Below are positions 1 to 8,695 of a stretch of DNA of 36,537 bases, one piece after another. Numbering within the stretch: the first letter of the stretch is position 1; every line of letters starts with the position of its first letter. The stretch covers positions 1-36,537 of the forward strand of contig JBBSIN010000019.1 of the NCBI GenBank assembly GCA_038232055.1, given 5' to 3'. A program made the position numbers and the translations under genes. This DNA is from JBBSIN01 sp038232055. GTDB lineage: Bacteria > Actinomycetota > Actinomycetes > JADGOV01. The notes below the pieces were generated by a model. The model saw only the letters and a program-made list of their open reading frames with translations. It was not told the DNA's origin and searched no databases.

Positions 1-1885
1 CGGCCCCCTCCGCTCGCCGCACCCGCACGAGCGCGCGGTCGCGGTGGTCGTCCAGCGCCACTGGGCCAAGCGTGTCGGCACCCGGCGGCAGCTGGGCAGC
101 GTCGAGCAGCGCCGCCACCGCTGCCGGCGGCCCGTCGAGCGCGGCGAGCCGGGTGGCCGGCGGGAACCCCAGCGCCGCGCGTTCGGCCGCCTCCCGTTCG
201 GCGTAGGACTCCGGGGCCCAGCGGACCAGCGCCTGCACGGCGGGCAGCCCCGCGTCCGCGACCACCACGACTCGGCCTAGCGGCGCCGGGCGAGCCAGCG
301 CCGCGGCGTTGGTCCAGCGCCGCACCGCCTCCTCGGCGGCCCGCAGTCCGGGCCGCGCGAGCAGGGACCACCCGTCGAGGAGCAGCACCGCCGCGTAGCC
401 ACCGTCGGCGACCGGCTCGGCTCCCGGGGTGGCGACCACGAGTGTCGACTCGGCCGGCACGGCGGCGAGCACGGTGTCGCCGCCGCTGGTGCGCACGGGT
501 ACGCCGGGCAGCGAGCGGCCAAGTTCCTCCGCCGTACGCCGGCTGCCCACGACCACCGCGCGGAGCCGGTCGCCGCCGCAATCGCGGCAGCGCCAGCCGA
601 TGGCCGGCCGGCCGCACCAGCGGCATGCGGGCGATGCGTCGCCGCGGGGGCGCCCGAGCGGACCGGCGCAGTGCGGACAGCGGGCAGCGGAGCGGCAGTC
701 CTGACAGGCAAGCGCCGGCTGGTAGCCCCGACGCGGCACCTGCACGAGCACCGGCCCCTCGCGCAGCGCCGCGCGGGCGGTCTCCCAGGCCAGGGTCGGC
801 AGCCGCGCGGCGCGCGCGGCCGGGTCCCGGGCGAGCTCGCTCTCGTCGCCCGCCACCGTCACCCGAGGTGCCACGGCCCGGACCGTCGCTCGGCTGGCGG
901 AGAGGCTTCGCGCCCAGCCGGACGCCACCAGCGCCTGCGCGTCGACGCTTCGCGCGAAGCCGCCGATCAACGCGGCCGCCCCGGCGAGATGCGACCGCAG
1001 CACCAACGTGTCGCGCGCGTTGGGGTAGGGCGCTCGCGGCTCGTCGTGCAGGTCGTCCCCGTCATCCCACACGACGACGAGACCCAGGTCGCCTACCGGC
1101 GCGAACGCCGCCGCCCGGGTGCCGACGACGGCCCGCACCTCGCCGCGGCGTACGGCCAGGAAACGCCGATAGCGCTCGGCCGGACCGCAATCGGCGACCA
1201 GGACGACGTGGCGGCCCTGGCCCAACCGGGCCAGCAGGGCGGCGTGGACCCTGGCCACGTCGCGACGGTCGGGAACGACCACCACCGCGCCGCGACCGCT
1301 CGCCAGCGCGGCCGCGACCGCTGCGGCGATCTCCGCCGGCCACCCTGAACCGGGCAGCGCGGACCAGACCGCGCGCGGAGAGCGCCCGGCGGTCAGCGCC
1401 TCGACGTATGCCGGGCCGTCGACATAGCGGGCCCAGCCGTCGACCGGCAGAGCCGGCCCCGATGCCTCCGGCTCCGGCAAGGGCTGCGGCTCCGGCGAGG
1501 GCTGCGGCTCCGGCGAGGGCTGCGGCTCGGACATGCGCGGCTGCGCCTCCACCCGGGCGTGCCGCGGCGGCACCGCGAGACGCAGCACGTCGGCCAGCGT
1601 GCCGCCCATCCGATCGGCCACGGCGCGCGCGAGGGCGGCGACCTCCGCGGTGAGGGCCGGCTCCGCCGAGACGACCTTCGCCAGCGGAATCAGCCGGCCG
1701 TCGTGGACGGCGAGCTCAGTGCGGTCGAGCACGAACCCGCCAACCAGCCGCCCGGCGAACCGCACCCGGACCCGGCAACCCGGCTGGGCCACCTCGCCGA
1801 GCTCGGGCGGCACCGCGTAGTCGAACGGACGGTCGAGGTGCGCGTGCGGCACGTCGACCGCTACCCGTGCCACCGGCCGCTCCAT
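1..1885 (-). CDS. priA: Actinobacterial PriA-like primosome protein (partial, 3' end off window)
   Basis: Replication-restart primosome protein. The frame is open from an ATG at 1885 to the window edge, giving about 628 visible residues, so only a short C-terminal piece is missing. An eight-cysteine zinc-binding region is clear near 600–720 (CQDC, CPHC, CRWC, CRDC). The helicase motifs are degenerate: the expected P-loop reads LPGSGWPAE without the GKT lysine, and the DEEH box reads WDDGDDLHDE. From knowledge of the family, actinobacterial PriA proteins are usually predicted to lack helicase activity, so this is normal for the lineage. A proline-rich linker made of EPQPSP repeats separates the N-terminal DNA-binding part from the core. 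It lies 400 bp downstream of metK in the usual actinobacterial order. Confidence 0.88.
   Translation of the reverse strand, partial: MERPVARVAVDVPHAHLDRPFDYAVPPELGEVAQPGCRVRVRFAGRLVGGFVLDRTELAVHDGRLIPLAKVVSAEPALTAEVAALARAVADRMGGTLADVLRLAVPPRHARVEAQPRMSEPQPSPEPQPSPEPQPLPEPEASGPALPVDGWARYVDGPAYVEALTAGRSPRAVWSALPGSGWPAEIAAAVAAALASGRGAVVVVPDRRDVARVHAALLARLGQGRHVVLVADCGPAERYRRFLAVRRGEVRAVVGTRAAAFAPVGDLGLVVVWDDGDDLHDEPRAPYPNARDTLVLRSHLAGAAALIGGFARSVDAQALVASGWARSLSASRATVRAVAPRVTVAGDESELARDPAARAARLPTLAWETARAALREGPVLVQVPRRGYQPALACQDCRSAARCPHCAGPLGRPRGDASPACRWCGRPAIGWRCRDCGGDRLRAVVVGSRRTAEELGRSLPGVPVRTSGGDTVLAAVPAESTLVVATPGAEPVADGGYAAVLLLDGWSLLARPGLRAAEEAVRRWTNAAALARPAPLGRVVVVADAGLPAVQALVRWAPESYAEREAAERAALGFPPATRLAALDGPPAAVAALLDAAQLPPGADTLGPVALDDHRDRALVRVRRAEGA
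1470..1523. repeat. 18-bp tandem repeat, three copies, inside priA
   Basis: Three consecutive 18-bp units (1470–1487, 1488–1505, 1506–1523) differ at one position. They encode EPQPSP-type hexapeptides in the PriA linker. The length is a multiple of three, so copy number can change without breaking the frame. Confidence 0.85.
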
Positions 1886-2071
1886 CACACCGTCCTACAC
1901 GACGGGTGCGACGTTCCACCCCAGGCAGAGCAGCTTCTACCCAGGGTGCATAGCAGGGGCGCGCGATAGCAGGCTCGGAACCCGCAGCTCGCGTCGGCCG
2001 GTGTCGGACGGCCGCGACCGTACGCCGGGCGCCCTCTCTCCGCCCACCCACGCCGACACCCACGCCTGCCC

Positions 2072-2160
2072 TAAACGATCTCCTTCGCTCGGCTGGTTGC
2101 TGCTCCGGGAGCCTCGCGGAGCCCGTACAACCACAACCAAGCAGGCGAAGGAGATCGTTA
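2072..2160. repeat. Palindromic intergenic element, copy A
   Basis: Perfect 15-bp inverted repeat: the left arm AACGATCTCCTTCGC at 2074–2088 matches the right arm at 2145–2159. Partial pairing continues inward (CTGGTTG against CAACCA), and there is a small internal GCTCCG/CGGAGC hairpin. A homologous element lies at 31086–31166 in the opposite orientation. The ends contain GAAGGAGATC on one strand, which resembles a ribosome binding site, but no gene follows closely. It could be a small non-autonomous mobile element, a bidirectional terminator or a protein-binding site. Confidence 0.75.
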
Positions 2161-2226
2161 GCGGCGCGGCGCGGCGCGGGACGTAGTGGCGGGGTGCAGG
2201 ACTAGCGGCGCGGCGCGGTGCGGGAC
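2159..2226. repeat. 24-bp direct repeat pair next to palindrome A
   Basis: Two 24-bp copies beginning TAGCGGCGCGGCGCGG lie at 2159–2182 and 2203–2226 with one mismatch. The first starts on the last bases of palindromic element A. They are noncoding, and I see no function. Confidence 0.7.
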
Positions 2227-2285
2227 CGGCAGCGACCAGCGGCGCGCGCCCCAGGCGGATCGAAAGCGCGCGACGTCTGTGCAAC

Positions 2286-3479
2286 TCAGGCGCCAGCGGC
2301 CGCCTGAAGCGCGTCGACTCGGTTGGTCGCCTCCCAGGTGAAGTCCATCTCCGGTCGGCCGAAATGCCCGTAGGCCGCGGTCTGCACATAGATCGGTCGC
2401 AGCAGGTCGAGGTCGCGGATGATCGCGGCCGGGCGCAGGTCGAACACCTGCAGCACCGCGTCCTGGATCCGCTCGTCGGGCAGCGTGCCGGTGCCGAAGG
2501 TGTCGACGAACATCCCGACCGGGTGCGCCTTGCCGATGGCGTAGGCGACCTGCGCCTCGCACCGGGTGGCGAGCCCGGCCGCCACGACATTCTTCGCGAC
2601 CCAGCGCATCGCGTACGCCGCGGACCGGTCGACCTTCGAGGGGTCCTTACCGGAGAACGCACCGCCACCGTGGCGAGCCATGCCGCCGTACGTGTCCACG
2701 ATGATCTTGCGGCCGGTGAGGCCCGCGTCGCCCATCGGCCCGCCGATCTCGAACCGGCCGGTCGGGTTGACGAGCAGCCGGTAGCCCTCGGTCTGGATGG
2801 GCAGGGTGACGACCTCGGGCGCGATGACGTGCTCGGCGATGTCCGGCGCGAGCAACGTCTCGAGGTCGATGTCGGCCGCGTGCTGGCTCGAGACGACCAC
2901 GGTGTCCAGCCGCGCCGGCCGGCCGTCGACGTACTCGATGGTCACCTGCGTCTTGCCGTCGGGGCGAAGATAGGGAACCTGCCCCTGCTTGCGGACGCCG
3001 GACAGTCGCCGCGCCAGCCGGTGCGCGAGCGCGATCGGGAGCGGCATGAGCTCGGGCGTCTCGTCGACGGCGTAGCCGAACATCAACCCCTGGTCGCCTG
3101 CGCCCTGTCGGTCCAGCGGGTCGTCCGACCCCTCGGACCGCTCCTCGAAGGCGTCGTCGACGCCCTGCGCGATGTCGGGCGACTGCGCGCCGATCGACAC
3201 CGCCACGCCGCACGACGCGCCGTCGAAGCCCTTCTTGGACGAGTCGTAGCCGATCTCGAGGATGCGCTCGCGGACGATCGTCGGGATGTCCGCGTAGCCC
3301 TCCGTGGTCACCTCGCCGGCGACGTGCACCTGTCCGGTCGTGATGAGCGTCTCGACGGCGACCCGGCTGCGCGGATCGTCCTTGAGCAACGCGTCGAGGA
3401 TCGAGTCGCTGATCTGGTCGGCAATCTTGTCGGGGTGACCCTCGGTGACGGACTCTGACGTGAACAGGCGACGGGACAC
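2286..3479 (-). CDS. metK: S-adenosylmethionine synthetase
   Basis: Makes S-adenosylmethionine from methionine and ATP in the cytoplasm. The 397-residue length is standard. Family motifs are present: TEGHPDKIADQISD near the N-terminus, GAGDQGLMFGYA in the middle, and the glycine-rich phosphate loop GGGAFSGKDPSKVDRS. The GTG start at 3479 has an AAAGGA ribosome binding site about seven bases upstream. The 97-bp spacer before it, downstream of coaBC, contains an 11-bp direct repeat (CGTCCGTCGCC) and no recognisable SAM riboswitch. It sits between coaBC and priA, as in other actinobacteria, and may be co-transcribed from the mihF promoter. Confidence 0.97.
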   Translation of the reverse strand: MSRRLFTSESVTEGHPDKIADQISDSILDALLKDDPRSRVAVETLITTGQVHVAGEVTTEGYADIPTIVRERILEIGYDSSKKGFDGASCGVAVSIGAQSPDIAQGVDDAFEERSEGSDDPLDRQGAGDQGLMFGYAVDETPELMPLPIALAHRLARRLSGVRKQGQVPYLRPDGKTQVTIEYVDGRPARLDTVVVSSQHAADIDLETLLAPDIAEHVIAPEVVTLPIQTEGYRLLVNPTGRFEIGGPMGDAGLTGRKIIVDTYGGMARHGGGAFSGKDPSKVDRSAAYAMRWVAKNVVAAGLATRCEAQVAYAIGKAHPVGMFVDTFGTGTLPDERIQDAVLQVFDLRPAAIIRDLDLLRPIYVQTAAYGHFGRPEMDFTWEATNRVDALQAAAGA

Positions 3480-3576
3480 GCGGCATCCTTTGGGGCGACG
3501 GACGGGCGACGGACGGGGCGGCCGGACGGAAGGGCGGGAGGTGCCAAGTCTAGCGGCGTACGCCGGATCTCTCGCG

Positions 3577-4797
3577 TTACCGCAGGCGCGTCGCGACGAG
3601 GTCCCACACGATGTCGGCGAGCGCCTCCTTCGGCCCGTGCGGCACCTCGACCGTGGACCCGTCGGCCCCCAGGATCGTCGCCGCGTTGTCGCCCACCTCG
3701 AAGCCGAGGCCCTCGCCCACCTCGTTCACGACGAGGAGGTCGCACCGCTTGCGAGCCAGCTTGTCGCGGCCGTGCGCGAGCACGTCGCCGGTGTCGTCGC
3801 CGGTCTCCGCGGCAAAGCCGACGAGCACCTGCCCGGACGCGCGCCGGGTCCCGAGCTCGGCGAGCACGTCGGCGGTGCGGACGAGCTCGACCGGCGGCGG
3901 GTCGGCTGCGGCCTTCTTCACCTTCGTGCCGGACGTACGGCGCGGCCGGAAGTCCGCGACGGCGGCCGCCATGACGACCGCGTCTGCCCCCGGAGCCGCT
4001 TCGAGGACCGCGGTGCGCAGCTCGTCGGCCGAGACCACCCGGACGACCTTCGCCCCGGCCGGGTCGGACAGCTCGACGTTGGCGGCGACCACCGTGACCT
4101 CCGCGCCGCGGGCGACCGCCGTACGCGCCAGGGCGTAGCCCTGACGCCCGGAGGAGCGGTTGCCGAGAAAGCGCACCGGGTCGAGGAACTCGCGCGTCCC
4201 GCCGGCGGAGACGACGACCCGCCGCCCGGCCAGGTCGGGCGGCAGCGCACGTCCACCGCGGGCGAGCACCCGCCGACAGGTCTCGAGGATCTCGCGGGGC
4301 TCGGGCAGTCGGCCCGGGCCGGTGTCGGCGCCGGTCAGCCGCCCGACCGCGGGGTCGAGGACGAGCGCGCCACGGTCGCGTAGCAGCGCGACGTTGGCCT
4401 GGGTGGCTGCCGCCTGCCACATTTCGGTGTGCATGGCCGGCGCGAAAACGAGCGGGCAGCGGGCGGTAAGCAGGGTGTTCGTCAACAGGTCGTCGGCGAG
4501 ACCGTGCGCGGCCCGAGCGAGCAGGTCGGCCGTGGCCGGGGCGACGACCACGAGGTCGGCCCGCTGTCCGATCCGTACGTGCGGCACGGTGTGCGCGTCG
4601 TCCCAGACCCCGGTTGCCACGGGCTCCCCCGACAGCGCCGACCACGTCGCGGCGCCGACGAACCGCAGCGCGGAATCGGTCGGTACGACGCGCACGACAT
4701 AGCCGCTCTCGAGAAGCAGGCGCAGCAGCTCACAGGCCTTGTAGGCGGCGATCCCACCGGCGACGCCGAGGACGACGTACGGCGGGTCGCCGGACAT
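3577..4797 (-). CDS. coaBC: Bifunctional phosphopantothenoylcysteine decarboxylase/synthetase
   Basis: Carries out two steps of coenzyme A synthesis: ligation of cysteine to 4'-phosphopantothenate (CoaB) and decarboxylation (CoaC, FMN-dependent). The CoaC half holds GGIAAYK, PHVRIGQ with the expected catalytic histidine, and PAMHTEMW. The CoaB half holds the NRSSGRQG nucleotide loop, AAAVADFRP and a lysine-rich KVKK segment. Length is 406 residues. The PAMH in place of the PAMN of E. coli is, as far as I recall, also found in mycobacterial enzymes. The ATG lies 11 bp after the rpoZ stop, so the two are probably co-transcribed. Confidence 0.95.
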   Translation of the reverse strand: MSGDPPYVVLGVAGGIAAYKACELLRLLLESGYVVRVVPTDSALRFVGAATWSALSGEPVATGVWDDAHTVPHVRIGQRADLVVVAPATADLLARAAHGLADDLLTNTLLTARCPLVFAPAMHTEMWQAAATQANVALLRDRGALVLDPAVGRLTGADTGPGRLPEPREILETCRRVLARGGRALPPDLAGRRVVVSAGGTREFLDPVRFLGNRSSGRQGYALARTAVARGAEVTVVAANVELSDPAGAKVVRVVSADELRTAVLEAAPGADAVVMAAAVADFRPRRTSGTKVKKAAADPPPVELVRTADVLAELGTRRASGQVLVGFAAETGDDTGDVLAHGRDKLARKRCDLLVVNEVGEGLGFEVGDNAATILGADGSTVEVPHGPKEALADIVWDLVATRLR

Positions 4798-4808
4798 GCC
4801 GGAATCGG

Positions 4809-5072
4809 CTACGGCTCGACCTGCTCGGCCGTGAGCAGGCTGTCGTTGATCTCGCGAAGCGCGATGGAGAGCGGCTTCTCATGTGGGTGGGTCGACACCA
4901 GCGGGCCGACGTAGGTGAGCAGGCCTTCACCGAGCTCGGCGTAGTAGGCGTTGATCTGGCGCGCGCGCTTGGCGGCGTAGATGACCAGCCCGTACTTCGA
5001 GTCGGTCTTCTCGAGCAGCTCGTCGATCGGTGGGTTGGTAATGCCCTGGGGGTTGGCGACGGTGCCGGCCAA
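4809..5072 (-). CDS. rpoZ: RNA polymerase omega subunit
   Basis: Small subunit that assists assembly of RNA polymerase by binding beta'. It has 87 residues, typical of actinobacterial omega, with the conserved N-terminal part PPIDELLEKTDSKYGLVI followed by AAKRARQINAYY. The start is an unusual TTG at 5072, supported by AAGGAG eight bases upstream; no better ATG or GTG lies nearby. It is between gmk (19-bp gap) and coaBC, the standard order. Confidence 0.95.
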   Translation of the reverse strand: MAGTVANPQGITNPPIDELLEKTDSKYGLVIYAAKRARQINAYYAELGEGLLTYVGPLVSTHPHEKPLSIALREINDSLLTAEQVEP

Positions 5073-5091
5073 AAGAGGGTCTCCTTGAAAG

Positions 5092-5640
5092 CTAGATCGC
5101 CATCAAGGTTACCAGCCGCTGCGCCGCCTCCGGCACGGTCGAGTTGACGATCACCTCGTCGAACTCGCCCTCGGCCGCCAGCTCCAGCCGGCTTGCGTGC
5201 AGGCGCCGGCGTACGACGTCGGCGTCCTCGGTACCGCGCCCGACGAGTCGCCGCGCCAGCTCCTCCCAGGACGGCGGCGCCAGGAACACCAGCAGCGCGT
5301 GCGGCAGCCGCCGGCGTACCTGCCGCGCGCCCTGCAGGTCGATCTCGAGCAGCGCCGGCGCGCCGGCCGCGAGCTTGCGCTCCACCGCGGCACGGGGGGT
5401 GCCGTAGCGGTGACCGGCGTACGTCGCGTGCTCGAGCAGCTTCCCGCCGGCGACGAGGCGGTCGAACTCGGCGTCGTCGATGAAGTGGTACTCCACGCCG
5501 TCCGTCTCCCCCGGGCGGGGCGGCCTCGTCGTCACCGAGACCGACAACCACACCTGGGGATGATGCCGGCGGATGTGCGCGACGACCGTGCCCTTGCCGA
5601 CCCCGGACGGTCCGGAGAGCACCGTGAGCCGACGCGTCAC
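5092..5640 (-). CDS. gmk: Guanylate kinase
   Basis: Phosphorylates GMP to GDP. The P-loop SGPSGVGKGT is at residues 9–18, followed by the GMP-binding part SVTTRPPRPGE and DGVEYHFI. Length is 182 residues. The GTG start at 5640 overlaps the mihF stop in a GTGA arrangement, which fixes the start and suggests translational coupling. Confidence 0.96.
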   Translation of the reverse strand: MTRRLTVLSGPSGVGKGTVVAHIRRHHPQVWLSVSVTTRPPRPGETDGVEYHFIDDAEFDRLVAGGKLLEHATYAGHRYGTPRAAVERKLAAGAPALLEIDLQGARQVRRRLPHALLVFLAPPSWEELARRLVGRGTEDADVVRRRLHASRLELAAEGEFDEVIVNSTVPEAAQRLVTLMAI

Positions 5641-5957
5641 GCCCCTGCCTGGAACTCCTGCATGAGCGACGCGCGCTGCTTGGCCCCAAGACCGCGCACC
5701 CGGCGGGAGCTGGCGATGCCCACCCTTTCCATAATCCGTTGGGCGCGCACCTTCCCGACGCCGGGCATGGCCTGGAGCACCGCGGAGACCCGCATCTTCC
5801 CGATCACCTCGTCGGTGTCACCCATCGCGATCACCTCGGACAGTGACGTGCCGGAGTGCTTGAGCTTGTCCTTGAGCTCGGCGCGCGCGCGTCGGGCGTC
5901 GGCCGCCTTGGCCAGCGCGGCGGAGCGCTGCTCGGGAGTGAGGGGCGGCAGCGGCAC
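5637..5957 (-). CDS. mihF: Actinobacterial integration host factor (mIHF/sIHF)
   Basis: Nucleoid-associated DNA-binding protein of the actinobacterial mIHF family, unrelated in fold to enterobacterial IHF. It has 106 residues. The N-terminal helical part (LTPEQRSAALAKAADARRAR) leads to the helix-turn-helix core LQAMPGVGKVRAQRIMERVG and the GLGAKQRASL tail, all typical of the family. The GTG start at 5957 follows a good promoter at 6011–6039. Its stop overlaps the gmk start. This makes it the first gene of a likely mihF-gmk-rpoZ-coaBC-metK unit. Confidence 0.95.
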   Translation of the reverse strand: MPLPPLTPEQRSAALAKAADARRARAELKDKLKHSGTSLSEVIAMGDTDEVIGKMRVSAVLQAMPGVGKVRAQRIMERVGIASSRRVRGLGAKQRASLMQEFQAGA

Positions 5958-6010
5958 GGGGTCACCTCGGCGTTCGTCGGGGGGCAGCTGTTCGGCCGGT
6001 ATGGCGCCGG

Positions 6011-6039
6011 AACCTAGCGACTTCCGGGCGCATCGGCAA
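6011..6039 (-). promoter_or_regulatory. Sigma-70-type promoter upstream of mihF
   Basis: On the minus strand, TTGCCG (6039–6034) and TAGGTT (6016–6011) are separated by exactly 17 bases. The -10 fits the TANNNT consensus of actinobacterial housekeeping promoters. It sits in the 132-bp gap between pyrF and mihF and would give a leader of roughly 45–50 bases. Confidence 0.5.
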
Positions 6040-6041
6040 CG

Positions 6042-6066
6042 CGTTGCGGCGTGCCGCGTCGCAACG
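6042..6066 (-). terminator. Hairpin after pyrF, possible end of the pyr operon
   Basis: Perfect 7-bp arms CGTTGCG/CGCAACG (6060–6066 and 6042–6048) enclose a GCGGC/GCCGC-rich loop, 23 bases after the pyrF stop. No T-tract follows, which is common in high-GC actinobacteria. It would separate pyr transcription from the mihF promoter immediately downstream. Confidence 0.4.
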
Positions 6067-6089
6067 TGACGGCCGGGGTCGTTCCGTAG

Positions 6090-6800
6090 TCACTTCGCGC
6101 CTCCCGCGCGCAGGTCGGCGGCGAGGCTGGCGACCGCGGCGCCGGGGTCGGACGCACCGGTGATCGGGCGGCCGATGACCAACAGGTCGGCGCCGTCGTC
6201 GAGCGCCTGCCGCGGCGTCGCGACCCGCGCCTGGTCCTGCGCAGCAGCCCCGGCCGGCCGGACGCCCGGGGTGATCAGCGTGATTCCTGGCCCCACCTCG
6301 GCCCGGACCGCGGCAACCTCCCGCGGTGAGCAGACGATCGCGCGGGCACCGGCATCGACCGACAGCGTGGCGAGACGGCGTACGGCGTCAGCGGGCGGAC
6401 CGGCCAGGCCGAGCGCGTCGAGGTCGTCCGCGCGCAGGGAGGTGAGGACCGTCACCGCGGCGACCCTGACGTCGGGCATCGCATCGACCGCCGCCCGGAT
6501 CATCGCCGAGCCGCCCATCGCGTGCACCGTCACGTAGCGCGGCTTGAGCCGTGCCACCGAGTGCGCGGCACCCGCGACGGTGGCCGGGATGTCGTGCAGC
6601 TTGAGGTCAAGGAAGAGCCCAACGCCGGTGCCGCCGCGGACGACGGCCACGACATCCGGGCCGTAGCGGCAGAACAGCTCCAGCCCCACCTTGACGACCT
6701 CGACGTACGGCGTGACCAGCGACGCCCACCGGGCGGCCGTCTCCAGGTTGGGTGCGTCGAGCGCGACGGCGACCGGGGCCTTATCCGGCACGGACGACAT
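6090..6800 (-). CDS. pyrF: Orotidine 5'-phosphate decarboxylase, type 1
   Basis: Last step of UMP synthesis. The 236-residue protein has the type 1 signature: the catalytic DLKLHD (D65, K67, D70), HAMGGSAM, and a C-terminal TPGVRP phosphate loop followed by VIGRPIT. Streptomyces and Mycobacterium PyrF are, from memory, the longer type 2 form with an MDAKRGDIGST-like motif, so this copy is the Bacillus/E. coli kind. The ATG at 6800 overlaps the end of pyrD by 20 bp. It is the last gene of the pyr operon and is followed by a hairpin. Confidence 0.95.
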   Translation of the reverse strand: MSSVPDKAPVAVALDAPNLETAARWASLVTPYVEVVKVGLELFCRYGPDVVAVVRGGTGVGLFLDLKLHDIPATVAGAAHSVARLKPRYVTVHAMGGSAMIRAAVDAMPDVRVAAVTVLTSLRADDLDALGLAGPPADAVRRLATLSVDAGARAIVCSPREVAAVRAEVGPGITLITPGVRPAGAAAQDQARVATPRQALDDGADLLVIGRPITGASDPGAAVASLAADLRAGGAK

Positions 6801-7833
6801 CCCGTCGCGAGGCGCGTCCGTGGTGGGCGCCTCCTTCGTCGGCGCGTTGCTCGTGAGCGGGTCGTTCGTGAGCGGGTCGTTCGTGGGCGCGGCCCACCAC
6901 CTCCGACATGCGGGCCAGCCCGCGCTCGCGCAGCGCCACGGCGAGCTCAGCCTGCACGCGGGCCGGTGCCGCAGGGTCGTGGAAGGTCACGGTGCCCACC
7001 GACACCGCGGACGCACCGGCGAGCAGGAACTCCAGCGCGTCGAGGCCGCTACGGATGCCACCCATGCCGAGGATCGGTACGTCCGGCAGGGCCGCGTGCA
7101 CCTGCCAGACGCAGCGCAGCGCCACCGGCTTCACCGCCGGCCCGGAAAGCCCACCGGTCACCGAGGCGAGCACCGGACGCATCGCCGCGGTGTCGATCGC
7201 GACACCGAGCAAAGTGTTGATCATGGAGAGACCGTCTGCGCCGGCGTCGACCACCGACCGCGCGATCGTCACGATATCGGTGACGTCGGGCGAGAGCTTT
7301 ACGAACACCGGGACGTCGGGCGCGGTGGCACGGCGTACCCCGGCGACGACATCGGCCGCTGCGTCGGGCGAGCAGGCGAAGACGTGGCCGCGATCCTCGA
7401 CGTTGGGGCAGGAGATGTTGACCTCGACCATCGCCAGCCCCGGCGCGCCACGCAGCCTGGCGGCGAGTTCGGCGTACTCCTCCATGCTCTGCCCCGCGAT
7501 CGAGACCACTGCGGGCACGCCGCGCTCGGCGAGCCAGGGCAGGTCCTCCGCGAGGAAGGCGTCGATGCCCGGGCCCTGCAGCCCGATGGAGTTGAGCATC
7601 CCGCTCGCCGTCTCGGCCATCCGCGGCGTCGCCCGCCCGGCGCGCGGTCGCCGCATGACGGACTTCGTGACGACGCCGCCGATGGCGGACAGGTCGAAGT
7701 ATGGCGCGAGCTCCCGGCCGGCCGCCGCGCAACCCGACGCCGTGAAGACCGGCCCGGGAAACGCCACACCGGCCAGCGTGGTTGTCACGTCGGTTTCCGT
7801 GGTCGGGTCGGTTCCCGTGGTCGGGTCGGTCAC
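6781..7833 (-). CDS. pyrD: Dihydroorotate dehydrogenase, class 1B catalytic subunit
   Basis: Oxidises dihydroorotate to orotate with FMN; electrons pass to the PyrK subunit encoded just upstream. Motifs: NISCPN with the catalytic cysteine typical of class 1 enzymes, VKLSPDVTDI, GGLSGPAVKP and GMGGIRSG. The start is the GTG at 7833, which overlaps the pyrK stop as GTGA. Length is 350 residues. Both ends carry low-complexity tails built from short tandem DNA repeats: TDPTTGTDPTTETD at the N-terminus (18-bp units) and HERPAHERPAHEQ at the C-terminus (15-bp units). The C-terminal tail runs 20 bp into pyrF. Confidence 0.94.
   Translation of the reverse strand: MTDPTTGTDPTTETDVTTTLAGVAFPGPVFTASGCAAAGRELAPYFDLSAIGGVVTKSVMRRPRAGRATPRMAETASGMLNSIGLQGPGIDAFLAEDLPWLAERGVPAVVSIAGQSMEEYAELAARLRGAPGLAMVEVNISCPNVEDRGHVFACSPDAAADVVAGVRRATAPDVPVFVKLSPDVTDIVTIARSVVDAGADGLSMINTLLGVAIDTAAMRPVLASVTGGLSGPAVKPVALRCVWQVHAALPDVPILGMGGIRSGLDALEFLLAGASAVSVGTVTFHDPAAPARVQAELAVALRERGLARMSEVVGRAHERPAHERPAHEQRADEGGAHHGRASRRDVVRAG
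6852..6881. repeat. 15-bp tandem repeat in pyrD 3' end
   Basis: Two perfect 15-bp units beginning CGTGAGCGGG (6852–6866, 6867–6881), followed by a degenerate third. They encode the HERPA repeats in the C-terminal tail of PyrD. Confidence 0.8.
7797..7832. repeat. 18-bp tandem repeat at pyrD 5' end
   Basis: Two 18-bp units (7797–7814, 7815–7832), nearly identical, encode the TDPTTG/TDPTTE repeat right after the pyrD start codon. Confidence 0.75.
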
Positions 7834-8695
7834 TTGGCGCTCACCCCGCCCCGAACCGCGTCGGCCGGCACCATGCCGACGGCGTCGAAACGCACCCTGG
7901 CGCCGGCGAAGACCGGCCCTTCCAGGCAGGAACGCACCATCCGGGTGCGCCCGTCGTCTGCTACGACGGGCAGCACGCAGGTCATGCAGACGCCCACCCC
8001 GCATGCCATCGACTCCTCGACGGCGACCTGGCTCGGCACCCCGGCGGCGGCCGCGAGCCGGGCGACCGCGCTTAGCATCGCCATCGGCCCGCAGGCGTAG
8101 ACGGCGCCGACGGGGCTGACGGTGCCCGCGCCGTCGAGCACGCCGGGCAGCACGTCGGACACCCAGCCACGAGTGCCGGCCGACCCGTCGTCAGTGGTCA
8201 CCGTCACGGCGTCGGCCTCGGCCGTGGCCTCGACCACCCCGAGCAGCCGGTCGGCGCTGGCCGCGCCGAGCACGACGTGGACCGGGCAGCCCCTGGCCCG
8301 CAGCGCCCGTGCCAGCGGCACGAGCGGCGCCGCGCCGTAGCCGCCCCCGACGAGCACGCACGGCGCCGGCGTCGACGGCAGTTCGAAGGGCCGCCCGAGC
8401 GGACCGATGACGTCGAGCACGTCGCCGGGACGGCGCCTGGCCAACCAGGCGGTGCCGCGGCCGACGACGGAGAGAACCACCTCGATCGTCGCGCTGTCCC
8501 AGCGGGCGAGCGAGAAGCATCGCCGCAGCAGCATGGGCGTGTCGGGGCCGCCGACGGCCAGCGCGGCGAAGTGTCCTGGCTGGGCCTGCTGCCCGATCCG
8601 CGGCGCGGCCAACTGCAGCGCGGCGTAGGCGCCGACCGTACGCAGGGACACCACCTCGGCACGCTGCTGGACCGGCGCAGTCCCCGCTGTGTTCG

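Larger units (their letters stand above)
1886..2285. other. 400-bp spacer between metK and priA
   Basis: I find no convincing gene here; the open frames are extensions or shadows of neighbours. It holds the palindromic element at 2072–2160 and two 24-bp direct repeats at 2159–2182 and 2203–2226. Being downstream of metK and upstream of priA, it is a plausible place for a terminator or for a priA promoter, but I could not pick out a clear promoter. Confidence 0.7.

Noticed and set aside
442..1653. Long plus-strand open frames opposite priA (for example 442–1653)
   Set aside because: Arg/Pro/Ala-rich translations with no motif, antisense to a clear PriA frame; a usual effect of high GC.
1..1885. 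Loss of helicase motifs in PriA as a sign of a broken gene
   Set aside because: Degenerate Walker motifs with an intact zinc region are the normal state of actinobacterial PriA.
3480..3576. A SAM riboswitch upstream of metK
   Set aside because: The 97-bp spacer holds only GC-rich short repeats; no SAM-I/II/IV core could be seen.
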